Positions 41,069 to 48,679 of a DNA stretch of 64,000 nt are shown piece by piece. Every line of letters starts with the position of its first letter. Positions within the stretch are counted from its first letter, which is position 1. The notes under the pieces were generated by a model that ran no database searches, was not told where the DNA came from, and saw only the letters and a program-made list of their open reading frames with translations. Where the stretch lies: contig CALROG020000001.1 of assembly GCA_943369755.1 (NCBI GenBank), positions 62,001-126,000 of the forward strand, in the 5' to 3' direction. A program made the position numbers and the translations under genes. The stretch comes from CALROG01 sp943369755. GTDB lineage: Bacteria; Pseudomonadota; Gammaproteobacteria; Burkholderiales; Burkholderiaceae_C.

Positions 41069-41166
41069 CAGGTCAATATACGGGTTTTCCCCAGTATCTC
41101 AATGAAAAAATACCCGTGAGCGGGCGGTTAGGCAGGTCGCTCCAGCGCAAAAGCAGCAGGAAGTAA

Positions 41167-41640
41167 CTACAAAGGAAGCGCGGTGGTGGCTTTTACCCGG
41201 TCCAGCACAAAGCTGGTCTTGCAGTCCTGCACGCTCGGGTGCTTGAGCAGGGTGTCCATGATGAAGCGGCTGTAATGCGCCATATCAGCCACGACCACGC
41301 GCAAAAGATAGTCCATTTCACCGGTGAGCGACGCGCATTCCACCACTTCGGGCCAGGTTTGCACACTGGCCCGAAACACGTCCATTGGGTTTCGTTTGTG
41401 GCTTTCGGTGTGTTTTTCAAGGCGTACGTTGAGGTAGGCAGTCAGGCCCAGACCCACAGATTCGGGTTTGACCAGGGCCACATAGCGGTCAATCACCCGC
41501 GCCTCCTCCAGCCGCTTGACCCGGCGCAGCACTGCGCTGGGCGACAGGTTCACGGCCTCGGCAATCTGGTCATAAGTGGCGCGGCCGTCGGCTTGCAGGC
41601 TGCGCAAAATTAGTCTGTCTAGCTTGTCTAGTGCTTCCAT
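41167..41640 (-). CDS. Lrp/AsnC-family transcriptional regulator
   Basis: A 157-residue regulator with an N-terminal helix-turn-helix (residues 5-60: L-D-R-L-I-L-R-S-L-Q-A-D-G-R-A-T-Y-D-Q-I-A) and a C-terminal RAM ligand domain (about 68-150; V-V-E-C-A-S-L-T-G-E-M-D-Y-L-L-R is the conserved strand-turn). It is divergent from hppD-phhA, and repeated TTTACTGC boxes lie between them, so it very likely controls phenylalanine/tyrosine breakdown in response to one of these amino acids. Confidence 0.9.
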   Translation of the reverse strand: MEALDKLDRLILRSLQADGRATYDQIAEAVNLSPSAVLRRVKRLEEARVIDRYVALVKPESVGLGLTAYLNVRLEKHTESHKRNPMDVFRASVQTWPEVVECASLTGEMDYLLRVVVADMAHYSRFIMDTLLKHPSVQDCKTSFVLDRVKATTALPL

Positions 41641-41657
41641 TGGCTGAATTTTGCAGA

Positions 41658-41701
41658 TTTACTGCGTTTACTGCAACAAATGCGCCCCAACTCGCAGTAA
41701 A
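41658..41701. promoter_or_regulatory. TTTACTGC boxes between the Lrp gene and hppD
   Basis: TTTACTGC occurs at 41658-41665 and 41667-41674, and its reverse complement GCAGTAAA at 41694-41701, within the 112-base divergent gap. Direct copies are nine bases apart and the inverted copy is 27-36 bases further, a layout suited to an Lrp-type multimer. Likely autoregulatory and hppD-controlling operator. Confidence 0.6.
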
Positions 41702-41752
41702 AATGATGCCTGGCACAAATACAGTCTCAAGAATCTTTTTGGAGACCCGCCG

Positions 41753-42892
41753 ATGAACGCACCCCTGCCGCAAACCGCCGCCGCCAGCACCTGGGACAAC
41801 CCCATGGGCACCGACGGTTTTGAGTTCATCGAATATGCCGCGCCCGACCCAAAAGCCATGGGCGAGCTGTTCGAGCGCATGGGCTTCACGCCAATTGCCA
41901 GGCACCGCCACAAGGCCGTGACGCTGTACCGCCAGGGTGGCATCAACTTCATCATCAACGCCGAGCCTGACAGCTTTGCCCAGCGCTTTGCACGGCTGCA
42001 CGGCCCCAGCGTGTGCGCCATCGCCTTTCGGGTGAATGACGCCAAAACCGCCTATGAGCGCGCCATTTCGCTCGGTGCCTGGGGCTATGCCAACACCGCC
42101 GGCCCGGGGGAGCTGAACATCCCGGCCATCAAGGGCATTGGCGACTCGATCATCTATTTCATTGACAAGTGGCGCGGCAAAAACGGTGCCAAAGAGGGCG
42201 ACATCGGCAACATCGGCTTTTTTGACGTGGACTTTGAACCCCTGCACCGCGCAGCACTGAACCCCGCGGACGACATGTTGAACCCCAAAGGGGTGGGCCT
42301 GACCTACATCGACCACCTGACGCACAACGTGCACCGGGGCCGTATGGCGGAATGGTCGGGCTTTTACGAGCGGCTGTTCAACTTCCGCGAGGTGCGCTAC
42401 TTTGATATCGAAGGCCAGACCACCGGCGTGAAGAGCAAAGCCATGACCAGCCCCTGCGGCAAGATCCGCATCCCGATCAACGAAGAGGGCAACGAAAAGG
42501 CCGGCCAGATACAGGAATACCTGGACCGCTACCAGGGCGAGGGCATCCAGCACATCGCCATGGGCTCAAGCGACCTCTATGACACAGTAGACGCGCTGCA
42601 GTTCAACGGCGTGAAGCTGCTCAACACCAGCGAAACCTATTACGAGCTGCTGCCCAAGCGCATTCCCGACCTGAAAGAAGACGTAGCGGCCCTGCAGCAA
42701 CGCAACATCCTGGTGGACGGCACGCCCAAAGAGCTGCTGCTGCAAATCTTCAGCGAAAACCAGCTCGGGCCCATCTTCTTTGAATTCATCCAGCGCAAGG
42801 GCAACGAAGGCTTTGGCGAGGGCAACTTCAAGGCGCTTTTTGAAACGATGGAACTCGATCAAATGCGCCGCGGCGTACTGACCAAGGACTGA
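41753..42892 (+). CDS. hppD: 4-hydroxyphenylpyruvate dioxygenase
   Basis: The 379-residue non-haem iron enzyme turns 4-hydroxyphenylpyruvate into homogentisate. The 2-His-1-Glu iron site is His188 (Y-I-D-H-L-T-H-N-V), His267 (I-Q-H-I-A-M-G) and Glu344 (F-F-E-F-I-Q-R-K). The longer frame from 41651 is rejected: its extra codons cross the TTTACTGC region and the ATG at 41753 has GGAGAC eight bases before it. It is followed seven bases later by phhA, giving phenylalanine to tyrosine and on to homogentisate; the aminotransferase and hmgA are not in the window. Confidence 0.96.
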   Translation: MNAPLPQTAAASTWDNPMGTDGFEFIEYAAPDPKAMGELFERMGFTPIARHRHKAVTLYRQGGINFIINAEPDSFAQRFARLHGPSVCAIAFRVNDAKTAYERAISLGAWGYANTAGPGELNIPAIKGIGDSIIYFIDKWRGKNGAKEGDIGNIGFFDVDFEPLHRAALNPADDMLNPKGVGLTYIDHLTHNVHRGRMAEWSGFYERLFNFREVRYFDIEGQTTGVKSKAMTSPCGKIRIPINEEGNEKAGQIQEYLDRYQGEGIQHIAMGSSDLYDTVDALQFNGVKLLNTSETYYELLPKRIPDLKEDVAALQQRNILVDGTPKELLLQIFSENQLGPIFFEFIQRKGNEGFGEGNFKALFETMELDQMRRGVLTKD

Positions 42893-42898
42893 ACCGCC

Positions 42899-43732
42899 GT
42901 GGCAGTCGAACCTGTCGTCTACGGTGCAGCAGACCGGCCACCGCGCGGCGACTACGGCCGCGCGAACGCGGACTACACCTGCGCGCAAAACTACGCAAGC
43001 TACACCGCCGCTGACCACGACACCTATCGCCGCCTCTACGAGCGCCAGGCGGCCTTGCTGCCGGGCCTGGCCTGCAACGAGTTCATTGCCGCCCTGCCCT
43101 CGCTAGGCGTCAAAGACTACATCCCCCGGTTTGAAGAAATCAACCAGCGGCTGCGCAAGGCGACAGGCTGGGAGATTGTGGGCGTGCCCGGGTTGATTCC
43201 TGAAGTGCCGTTCTTCACGCTGCTGGCCAACCGCAAGTTCCCGGTGACGGACTGGATCCGTGGCCCGCAAGAGTTTGACTACATCGTCGAACCAGACATC
43301 TTTCATGACTTGTTCGGCCACGTGCCGCTGCTGTTCAACCCGGTGTTTGCCGACTATGTGCAGCGCTATGGCCAGGGCGGCTTGAAAGCCAACGACCTGG
43401 GCGCCTGCGAGCTGCTGAGCCGACTGTACTGGTATACGATTGAGTTTGGGTTGATCCGCCAGCCCGACGGCCTGCGGGCGTACGGCGCCGGCATTTTGAG
43501 CTCGGCCGGTGAACTGCGCTACGCCGTCACCAGCCCCGAACCCCAGCGCCGGCCGCTACAACTGGACCGCACCATGCGCACCCAGTACAAAATCGACACC
43601 TACCAGCAAACTTACTTCGTCATCGACAGCTTCCAGCAGCTGTTTGACATGACCGCGCCAGACTTTGCGCCGGTGTATGAGCGGGTGAAGGGGTTGGCGG
43701 TGCTGGCGGCGGATGAGGTTGCGGACAACTAG
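42899..43732 (+). CDS. phhA: Phenylalanine 4-monooxygenase
   Basis: A 277-residue pterin-dependent hydroxylase converting phenylalanine to tyrosine. Iron ligands are His136 and His141 in D-I-F-H-D-L-F-G-H-V-P and Glu182 in Y-T-I-E-F-G-L; P-G-L-I-P-E-V-P-F-F-T-L-L-A near 95-110 is the pterin loop. It starts with GTG at 42899, six bases after the hppD stop, and is clearly co-transcribed. A pterin dehydratase (phhB) is not adjacent. Confidence 0.96.
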   Translation: MAVEPVVYGAADRPPRGDYGRANADYTCAQNYASYTAADHDTYRRLYERQAALLPGLACNEFIAALPSLGVKDYIPRFEEINQRLRKATGWEIVGVPGLIPEVPFFTLLANRKFPVTDWIRGPQEFDYIVEPDIFHDLFGHVPLLFNPVFADYVQRYGQGGLKANDLGACELLSRLYWYTIEFGLIRQPDGLRAYGAGILSSAGELRYAVTSPEPQRRPLQLDRTMRTQYKIDTYQQTYFVIDSFQQLFDMTAPDFAPVYERVKGLAVLAADEVADN

Positions 43733-43837
43733 CGCCGGCAGCAAGAAGCGTCGAGATCGGCGAGTTGAAAGCCGGTGTTTCCCCGGGGCCGCTTCTCCTA
43801 CAAAATAAGGAGGACGTTTAGCCCTGATACTCATAAG

Positions 43838-45622
43838 ATGCACCTCCCCGGCACCGACTCGCCCCATCTACTGCCTCGCCAGACCAAAATCTTGATGGTC
43901 CTGGACGTGGTGGAGTCTGTGCGCCTGATGGAGCAAGACGAAGATGAATTTGTTCAGCGCTGGCAGCGCTTGGTGGCGCAGACAGAGCAACAGCTCCTGC
44001 CGCTGCATGGCGGGCGCATCGTCAAAAGCCTGGGCGATGGGCTGATGCTTGAGTTTGCTAACGCCCATGGGTGCACGAAGACTGCATTTGCACTGCACTA
44101 CTTCGCCGACCAGGACAACAAAGACCGCCCGCCAGAACGCCACCTTTATCTGCGCATGGGTGCCCACTCGGCCGAGTTTGTAGCGGACAAGCACGACATC
44201 TACGGCAGTGACGTCAACCTGACGGCCCGCATAACGACACTAGCCGGCCCTCGTGAGCTGGTGGTGACCGCAGAACTGCGGGATCAGTTGACCGCCGGGC
44301 TCGATGGCGACATTGAAGACTTGGGCGAGTGCCACCTCAAGCATGTTGAAAACACGGTACGCGCCTATCGCGTAGGCCAGCCCGGACATGCACCGGTGAT
44401 TGCCGCCAGCACGCCAAAAAACACCGACTTCAGGCCGACGATTGCGGTGATCCCGTTTGAAGCGCGCAGCAACGAGCCCGCGCATTTTGTGATTGGCGAG
44501 CTGATTGCCGACGGCATCATTGCCCAGTTGTCGCGCAGCCCGGACATACGCGTGATATCGCGGCTGTCCACCACCGCCTTCAGGGGGCGCACGGCCATCA
44601 TGCCGGAGGTCCAGTCGCGGCTGGACGCGTCTTTTGTGCTGTCGGGCAGCTACATTGCCAGCGGCAACAAGATTTTGCTGATGGCCGAACTGGCCGACAC
44701 CCGCAAGAATGAAATCGTGTGGGCCGAGCGCGTGTCTGGCGACACCGGCGACCTGCTGCAAACCCAAAGCGAATTGCTCAATGGCCTGGCAGCAGCTACT
44801 TGCCGCGCATTGATTGATGCGGAGGTGCAGCAGTCTTTGACGCAGCCTATGCCGAGGTTAGACAGCAGTTCGCTTTTGCTGGGTGGGATTTCGATGATGC
44901 ATCGGTCTTCAATGCGGGACTTTGAGCGAAGTCGCCAGGCGCTGGACGCCTTGATCGAGCGGCACGGCCGAATAGCAGCACCGCGCGCGTGGCTGGCGAA
45001 GTGGTATGTGATGCGCATCATTCGAGGGCTTAGCGACTCACCTCAACGTGATACACATTTAGCCCTAGAACAAACTAGAAGGGCTTTGGAGTTTGAACCA
45101 GAGAATGCTTTGACATTGGCTGTTGAAGGTCACGCCTATTGCCAACTTTTAGGCGATTTTGAGCTTGCAGATAAAAAACTTACACAGTCAATTTCTTCAA
45201 ACTCAAGCGAGCCGATGACCTGGCTCTTCAAAAGCGTTCTCTCTACGATGTGGGGTACTCCCAGCGACGCGGTCAACGAAGTCGAGTACGCAAACGCGTT
45301 ATCGCCAATTGATCCTCTCAAATACTACTTCGACATGCTTTCAGCTGCCGCCTTTCTTACTGTCAATGACCATGCCCGCGCAATCAAATATGCAAAACTG
45401 TCACTGAAAGCGAATCGGCATCACGCGCCGACTATGCGAGTGCTGCTCACCGCCCAAACGGAAGCAGATTTAATCGAAGAAGCGCGCACAACTTTAAGCT
45501 TGCTCTTAAACGAAACCCCTGAAATGACAATGGCTAGCTATCTGGCTCTAGGCAGTGCTAACAGCGTGACAAGGCAGCGCTGTGCTGTTGCCTTGCGCAC
45601 ACTCGGACTTCCTGAAAGTTAG
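43838..45622 (+). CDS. Class III adenylate cyclase fused to TolB-like and TPR regions
   Basis: A 594-residue cytoplasmic protein, first gene of a three-gene operon. Residues 15-180 form a class III cyclase domain with all key residues: metal ligands Asp23 and Asp67 (L-G-D-G-L-M), adenine-selecting Lys63 and Asp120 (H-D-I-Y-G), and transition-state Asn127 and Arg131 (D-V-N-L-T-A-R). Residues 205-350 look like the TolB-like N-terminal domain that often follows cyclase or CadC-type domains, and 390-590 hold TPR-like repeats. From about 45,020 the DNA becomes visibly richer in A/T than the first two thirds of the gene. ATG 43838 is used; an AAGGAGGA lies 24 bases upstream, too far to be ideal. 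Product should be cAMP. Confidence 0.85.
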   Translation: MHLPGTDSPHLLPRQTKILMVLDVVESVRLMEQDEDEFVQRWQRLVAQTEQQLLPLHGGRIVKSLGDGLMLEFANAHGCTKTAFALHYFADQDNKDRPPERHLYLRMGAHSAEFVADKHDIYGSDVNLTARITTLAGPRELVVTAELRDQLTAGLDGDIEDLGECHLKHVENTVRAYRVGQPGHAPVIAASTPKNTDFRPTIAVIPFEARSNEPAHFVIGELIADGIIAQLSRSPDIRVISRLSTTAFRGRTAIMPEVQSRLDASFVLSGSYIASGNKILLMAELADTRKNEIVWAERVSGDTGDLLQTQSELLNGLAAATCRALIDAEVQQSLTQPMPRLDSSSLLLGGISMMHRSSMRDFERSRQALDALIERHGRIAAPRAWLAKWYVMRIIRGLSDSPQRDTHLALEQTRRALEFEPENALTLAVEGHAYCQLLGDFELADKKLTQSISSNSSEPMTWLFKSVLSTMWGTPSDAVNEVEYANALSPIDPLKYYFDMLSAAAFLTVNDHARAIKYAKLSLKANRHHAPTMRVLLTAQTEADLIEEARTTLSLLLNETPEMTMASYLALGSANSVTRQRCAVALRTLGLPES

Positions 45623-45647
45623 CTTTCACAATTACTTGGAGAATGAT

Positions 45648-46739
45648 ATGAGCGGCGGATACAGTGGCGGATATAGCGGCGGCTACAGCGGCGGATACAG
45701 TGGTGGCTACAGTGGTGGATATAGTGGCGGATACAGCGGTGGCTACTCAGCTGATCCAGCAATCTACTCGTACGCTCTGAACACCAATCGAGCCGCCCTC
45801 TCCGGCCCCTTCCAGGGCGCAACCCTGCCCATCGATCTCCCCACCCCGCTAGACAAGCCCGAGCGGCTGGCCTATTGGGCAGCTGGTCCGCGCATGGCTG
45901 TTTGTGAGCTTGAGCTGCTGTCGGGCCTGCATTTCAATGTGAATCAAAGCAAAGCGTCCATGACGCTGGGCTTTGTAGATCTGAGCAAAAAGCCTTTGAA
46001 AGACGTAGCCCTGGCGCGGCTGGCGCGACCGACTGAAAAGATTTTCAAGCAGCAGTTGGACCTGGTGGCCAACTACTCAGAACTGCGTGAAGACCGCGGC
46101 GCTGAAATACTGGCGCAAGTCAATGGCGGCGGGGCTTTTTTCGCGTCCATCATTGGGCTAACGGCGCACAGGCACAAGTACACACTGGAGCTGCTGGACC
46201 TTGCGATGTCTTTAGCCACGCATGTCCATATGCGCTTCAAACACGGCTTTGCCTGCCCGCGCCCGGTTGAGCTGTCGCCGCAAATCCAGCCCATGATCCC
46301 GACGCCAGGCCACGCTGCCTGGCCGAGCGGGCACGCCACCGAGGCCTACTTGACCTGCGCGCTGTTGCAAGCCTTGCTGCCGCATGGCAGCACCTACCGG
46401 GAGCAACTTGAACGCCTGGCTGCGCGCATCTCGGTTAACCGAACAGTCGCTGGCCTGCACTACCCGGTGGATAGCGCTGTAGGGCGCTTGCTGGGAACTG
46501 CGCTCAGCGGCTATATGGTGGCGCGCTGCAAAGGTGAAAAGATCCATGAGCGCGGCTTTGACGGACGCAAGTTTCACGATTCAAAAGGCCATGTGATTGA
46601 CTTTGACCCACGGGTGTCGATGGCAGACAACCAAAGCGACTACTACGAGCTGTTTGCAGGTGCGCACAGCATTGCGGCGTCGCCGTTGCTGCAATTCATG
46701 TGGGGCAAGGCGCTTGATGAGTGGAAACCACTGAAGTAA
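45648..46739 (+). CDS. PAP2/vanadium haloperoxidase-type protein with SGGY-repeat N-terminus
   Basis: A 363-residue protein. Residues 2-33 are eight SGGY repeats, a low-complexity flexible or self-associating segment. The body carries the full phosphatase/haloperoxidase signature: K198-x6-R205-P206, P226-S-G-H229, and R265-x5-H271-x3-D275. These residues bind phosphate in PAP2 phosphatases or vanadate in haloperoxidases. No signal peptide or membrane helices are seen, which favours the soluble haloperoxidase-like group. ATG 45648 has GGAG seven bases upstream; an upstream frame start at 45582 lies within the cyclase gene. It begins 25 bases after the cyclase stop and precedes the subtilase gene by 29 bases. 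Confidence 0.82.
   Translation: MSGGYSGGYSGGYSGGYSGGYSGGYSGGYSGGYSADPAIYSYALNTNRAALSGPFQGATLPIDLPTPLDKPERLAYWAAGPRMAVCELELLSGLHFNVNQSKASMTLGFVDLSKKPLKDVALARLARPTEKIFKQQLDLVANYSELREDRGAEILAQVNGGGAFFASIIGLTAHRHKYTLELLDLAMSLATHVHMRFKHGFACPRPVELSPQIQPMIPTPGHAAWPSGHATEAYLTCALLQALLPHGSTYREQLERLAARISVNRTVAGLHYPVDSAVGRLLGTALSGYMVARCKGEKIHERGFDGRKFHDSKGHVIDFDPRVSMADNQSDYYELFAGAHSIAASPLLQFMWGKALDEWKPLK
45651..45746 (+). repeat. Eight tandem 12-base units encoding SGGY
   Basis: Units follow AGYGGYGGMTAY with silent third-base changes (AGC/AGT, GGC/GGT, GGA/GGC, TAC/TAT) but no amino-acid change in any of the eight copies. The constant peptide with varied codons suggests selection on the protein repeat; length could still vary by slippage or recombination between strains. 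Confidence 0.9.
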
Positions 46740-46768
46740 TTTGATTTCCACATCAATTGGGACACGCC

Positions 46769-48667
46769 ATGCACTGGACTCCTCTGCCCACGGGCAGTTT
46801 TACCGGTATCAACTGGGCCAAACCGGGTGCCACCACCGGGTTTGACCCTTACCTTATCTGGGCTGAGGCCGACAACTTTGCAGGCTACGGCCTGAGCAAA
46901 CCGCCCAAGTGGTTGCCGCTGTTAATCGAGCTTGCGCCGGGTGTGAGCGTGGCGCAGTTCAAAGCCGCCGCATCTGCCAAGTGGTTGTATGTGCCGCTGG
47001 TTTACACGTCGCCAGCAGCGCCCACGGGCCTCAACTACTGCACGGCGCGCGTCAAACCTGCGTTCTTCAAACACATTCGTCCTGGCGGCAGCTTGCATGC
47101 GCTGGTTATGCGGTTCGAACTGGGTTTGCCAGCAGGCCACCATGCCGACGACCCAACCCAGCCGACTGGCCAAGCACAAGTACCCGCCGGCGCGCTGCTG
47201 CAAGGCAAGGTGATGGGTTTGATTGATGGCGGTCTGGCTTTTGCCAACGCCAACTTTTTGCGCAACGGCAAGGCGCGCACCCGCTACTTTTGGCGGCAAG
47301 ACCAGCAAGGCACAGGCCAAACGCCCGCAGCGCTAGGCTATGGGCATGAGTTGACAGCCACGCAAATCAACCAGGCCATGCAGAACAACACCTACGGCGG
47401 GCTGGTGGACGAGACGGCGGTGTACGCGCACTTCAAGATGGGGATGGAGCTGAACAAGCGCGTGAACCACGGCACCCATGTGCTGGACATTGCTTGCGGG
47501 CCACGCACGGTGCTGGCGCAAATAGCAGGTGTACCGCCGCAGGTGAACGCACCACCCAGCTGGGCCATGGCCGATGATGATGCGAGCCGCTGCGACGTTG
47601 TGGCGGTGCAGCTTGACTGGAACACTGTGGTGGACACATCCGGCGGCTCGATGAATGTTCACATCATGGATGGCCTGATGTACATCCTGTTACGCTGCGC
47701 GCACGACGCCAAAGTTGCTGTCAATCTCAGTTGGGGCACGCTCGCCGGGCCGCATGACGGCAGCTCGGTGCTGGAAGCCGCGATGGACCAGCTGATTGAT
47801 TTGAAAACCGGGCAGCTGCAAGTCATTGTCCCGGTCAGCAACAGTTACCAAAGCCGTACGCATGCCAATGCAACGCTATCAAAAAATGAGCATGTGACGC
47901 TAGATTGGCGCGGCCAACCGGGTGATTCGACTCAGAATTTTTTGGAGATATGGATACCCGCAGGTGCCCAAGGCATTGAAATTACCCTCACGCCGCCAGG
48001 CCAAGCCAGCTTGAGCCCCATAGCCTGGGGCCAGTCAGGTACCTGGAATGCGGCCAATGGCAAGCCACTGTGCGCGTTGATTTACCCCAAAAGCGTCGCC
48101 ACCGGCGCTAACGGGACCTGCGCACTGATTGCAGTTGCACCAACTTTTGGATTTAAAAAATCAAGCACGCTGGCACCCAGCGGCGTTTGGCAAGTCAGCA
48201 TTGCCAACACGCAAGCAGGCTCAGTGACGGTCGATGCCTATGTGGAGCGTGACGACCAGATCATTGGCGTACAAACGGGTGCGCGACAGTCACATTTTGA
48301 AGACAAGCTGTATGACACCAGCGGCAACCCCGGCTCATTTGTCGACCACGCCGACAACCCAACGCCGATCCGCCGCAGCGGTAACTTCAACAGTATTGCC
48401 ACCGGTAAAAAAACGGTGTCGGTCGGCGGTGTTCGTGTGGCAGGGCCGATGTGGGCCAAATACTCACCCAGGAAACCCGACCCCGATGCGTCACGGCCCA
48501 CGCGCCCAGGTGTGGTGAAAATACCTGACACCCAAGCCTTCAGCGACGAAAACCCGGTGTTGCTGGGCCTTAAGGGTGCCGGTACGCGCAGCGGCGGCGT
48601 GGCGCGGCTGGTGGGCACCAGTGATGCCGCCCCTCAGGTCACCCGCAAGGTTTTCAACGCACTCTGA
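46769..48667 (+). CDS. Subtilisin-like (S8) serine protease without visible signal peptide
   Basis: A 632-residue S8-family protein with an intact triad in the standard order: Asp153 (G-L-I-D-G-G), His234 (N-H-G-T-H-V-L-D-I-A) and Ser618 (G-T-S-D-A-A-P-Q-V), plus the likely oxyanion Asn358 (P-V-S-N-S). The Ser lies only 14 residues from the C-terminus, with a large insertion between Asn and Ser (about 380-600, beta-rich, with I-E-I-T-L-T-P-P-G-Q segments). Residues 1-140 look like a pro-region or adaptor; no signal peptide is present. ATG 46769 is chosen (TTG 46757 is possible). It may act inside the cell or be exported by an unrecognised route. Last gene of the operon. Confidence 0.82.
   Translation: MHWTPLPTGSFTGINWAKPGATTGFDPYLIWAEADNFAGYGLSKPPKWLPLLIELAPGVSVAQFKAAASAKWLYVPLVYTSPAAPTGLNYCTARVKPAFFKHIRPGGSLHALVMRFELGLPAGHHADDPTQPTGQAQVPAGALLQGKVMGLIDGGLAFANANFLRNGKARTRYFWRQDQQGTGQTPAALGYGHELTATQINQAMQNNTYGGLVDETAVYAHFKMGMELNKRVNHGTHVLDIACGPRTVLAQIAGVPPQVNAPPSWAMADDDASRCDVVAVQLDWNTVVDTSGGSMNVHIMDGLMYILLRCAHDAKVAVNLSWGTLAGPHDGSSVLEAAMDQLIDLKTGQLQVIVPVSNSYQSRTHANATLSKNEHVTLDWRGQPGDSTQNFLEIWIPAGAQGIEITLTPPGQASLSPIAWGQSGTWNAANGKPLCALIYPKSVATGANGTCALIAVAPTFGFKKSSTLAPSGVWQVSIANTQAGSVTVDAYVERDDQIIGVQTGARQSHFEDKLYDTSGNPGSFVDHADNPTPIRRSGNFNSIATGKKTVSVGGVRVAGPMWAKYSPRKPDPDASRPTRPGVVKIPDTQAFSDENPVLLGLKGAGTRSGGVARLVGTSDAAPQVTRKVFNAL
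47871..47920 (+). repeat. Dispersed palindromic repeat, weak copy 5 (inside the S8 gene)
   Basis: AACGCTATCAAAAAATGAGC then ATGTGACGCTAGATTGGCGC and GGCC resembles copies 2-4 in spacing and in the GCTAT start and GGGC-like end, but the second palindrome arm is degraded (TGAGC instead of ATAGC). It could be a decayed copy or chance. Confidence 0.35.
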
Positions 48668-48679
48668 GAGCGCCGCACC

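Noticed and set aside
45651..45746. Regular 12-base repeats as a possible CRISPR array
   Set aside because: Units are directly contiguous without spacers and encode SGGY in frame within a gene.
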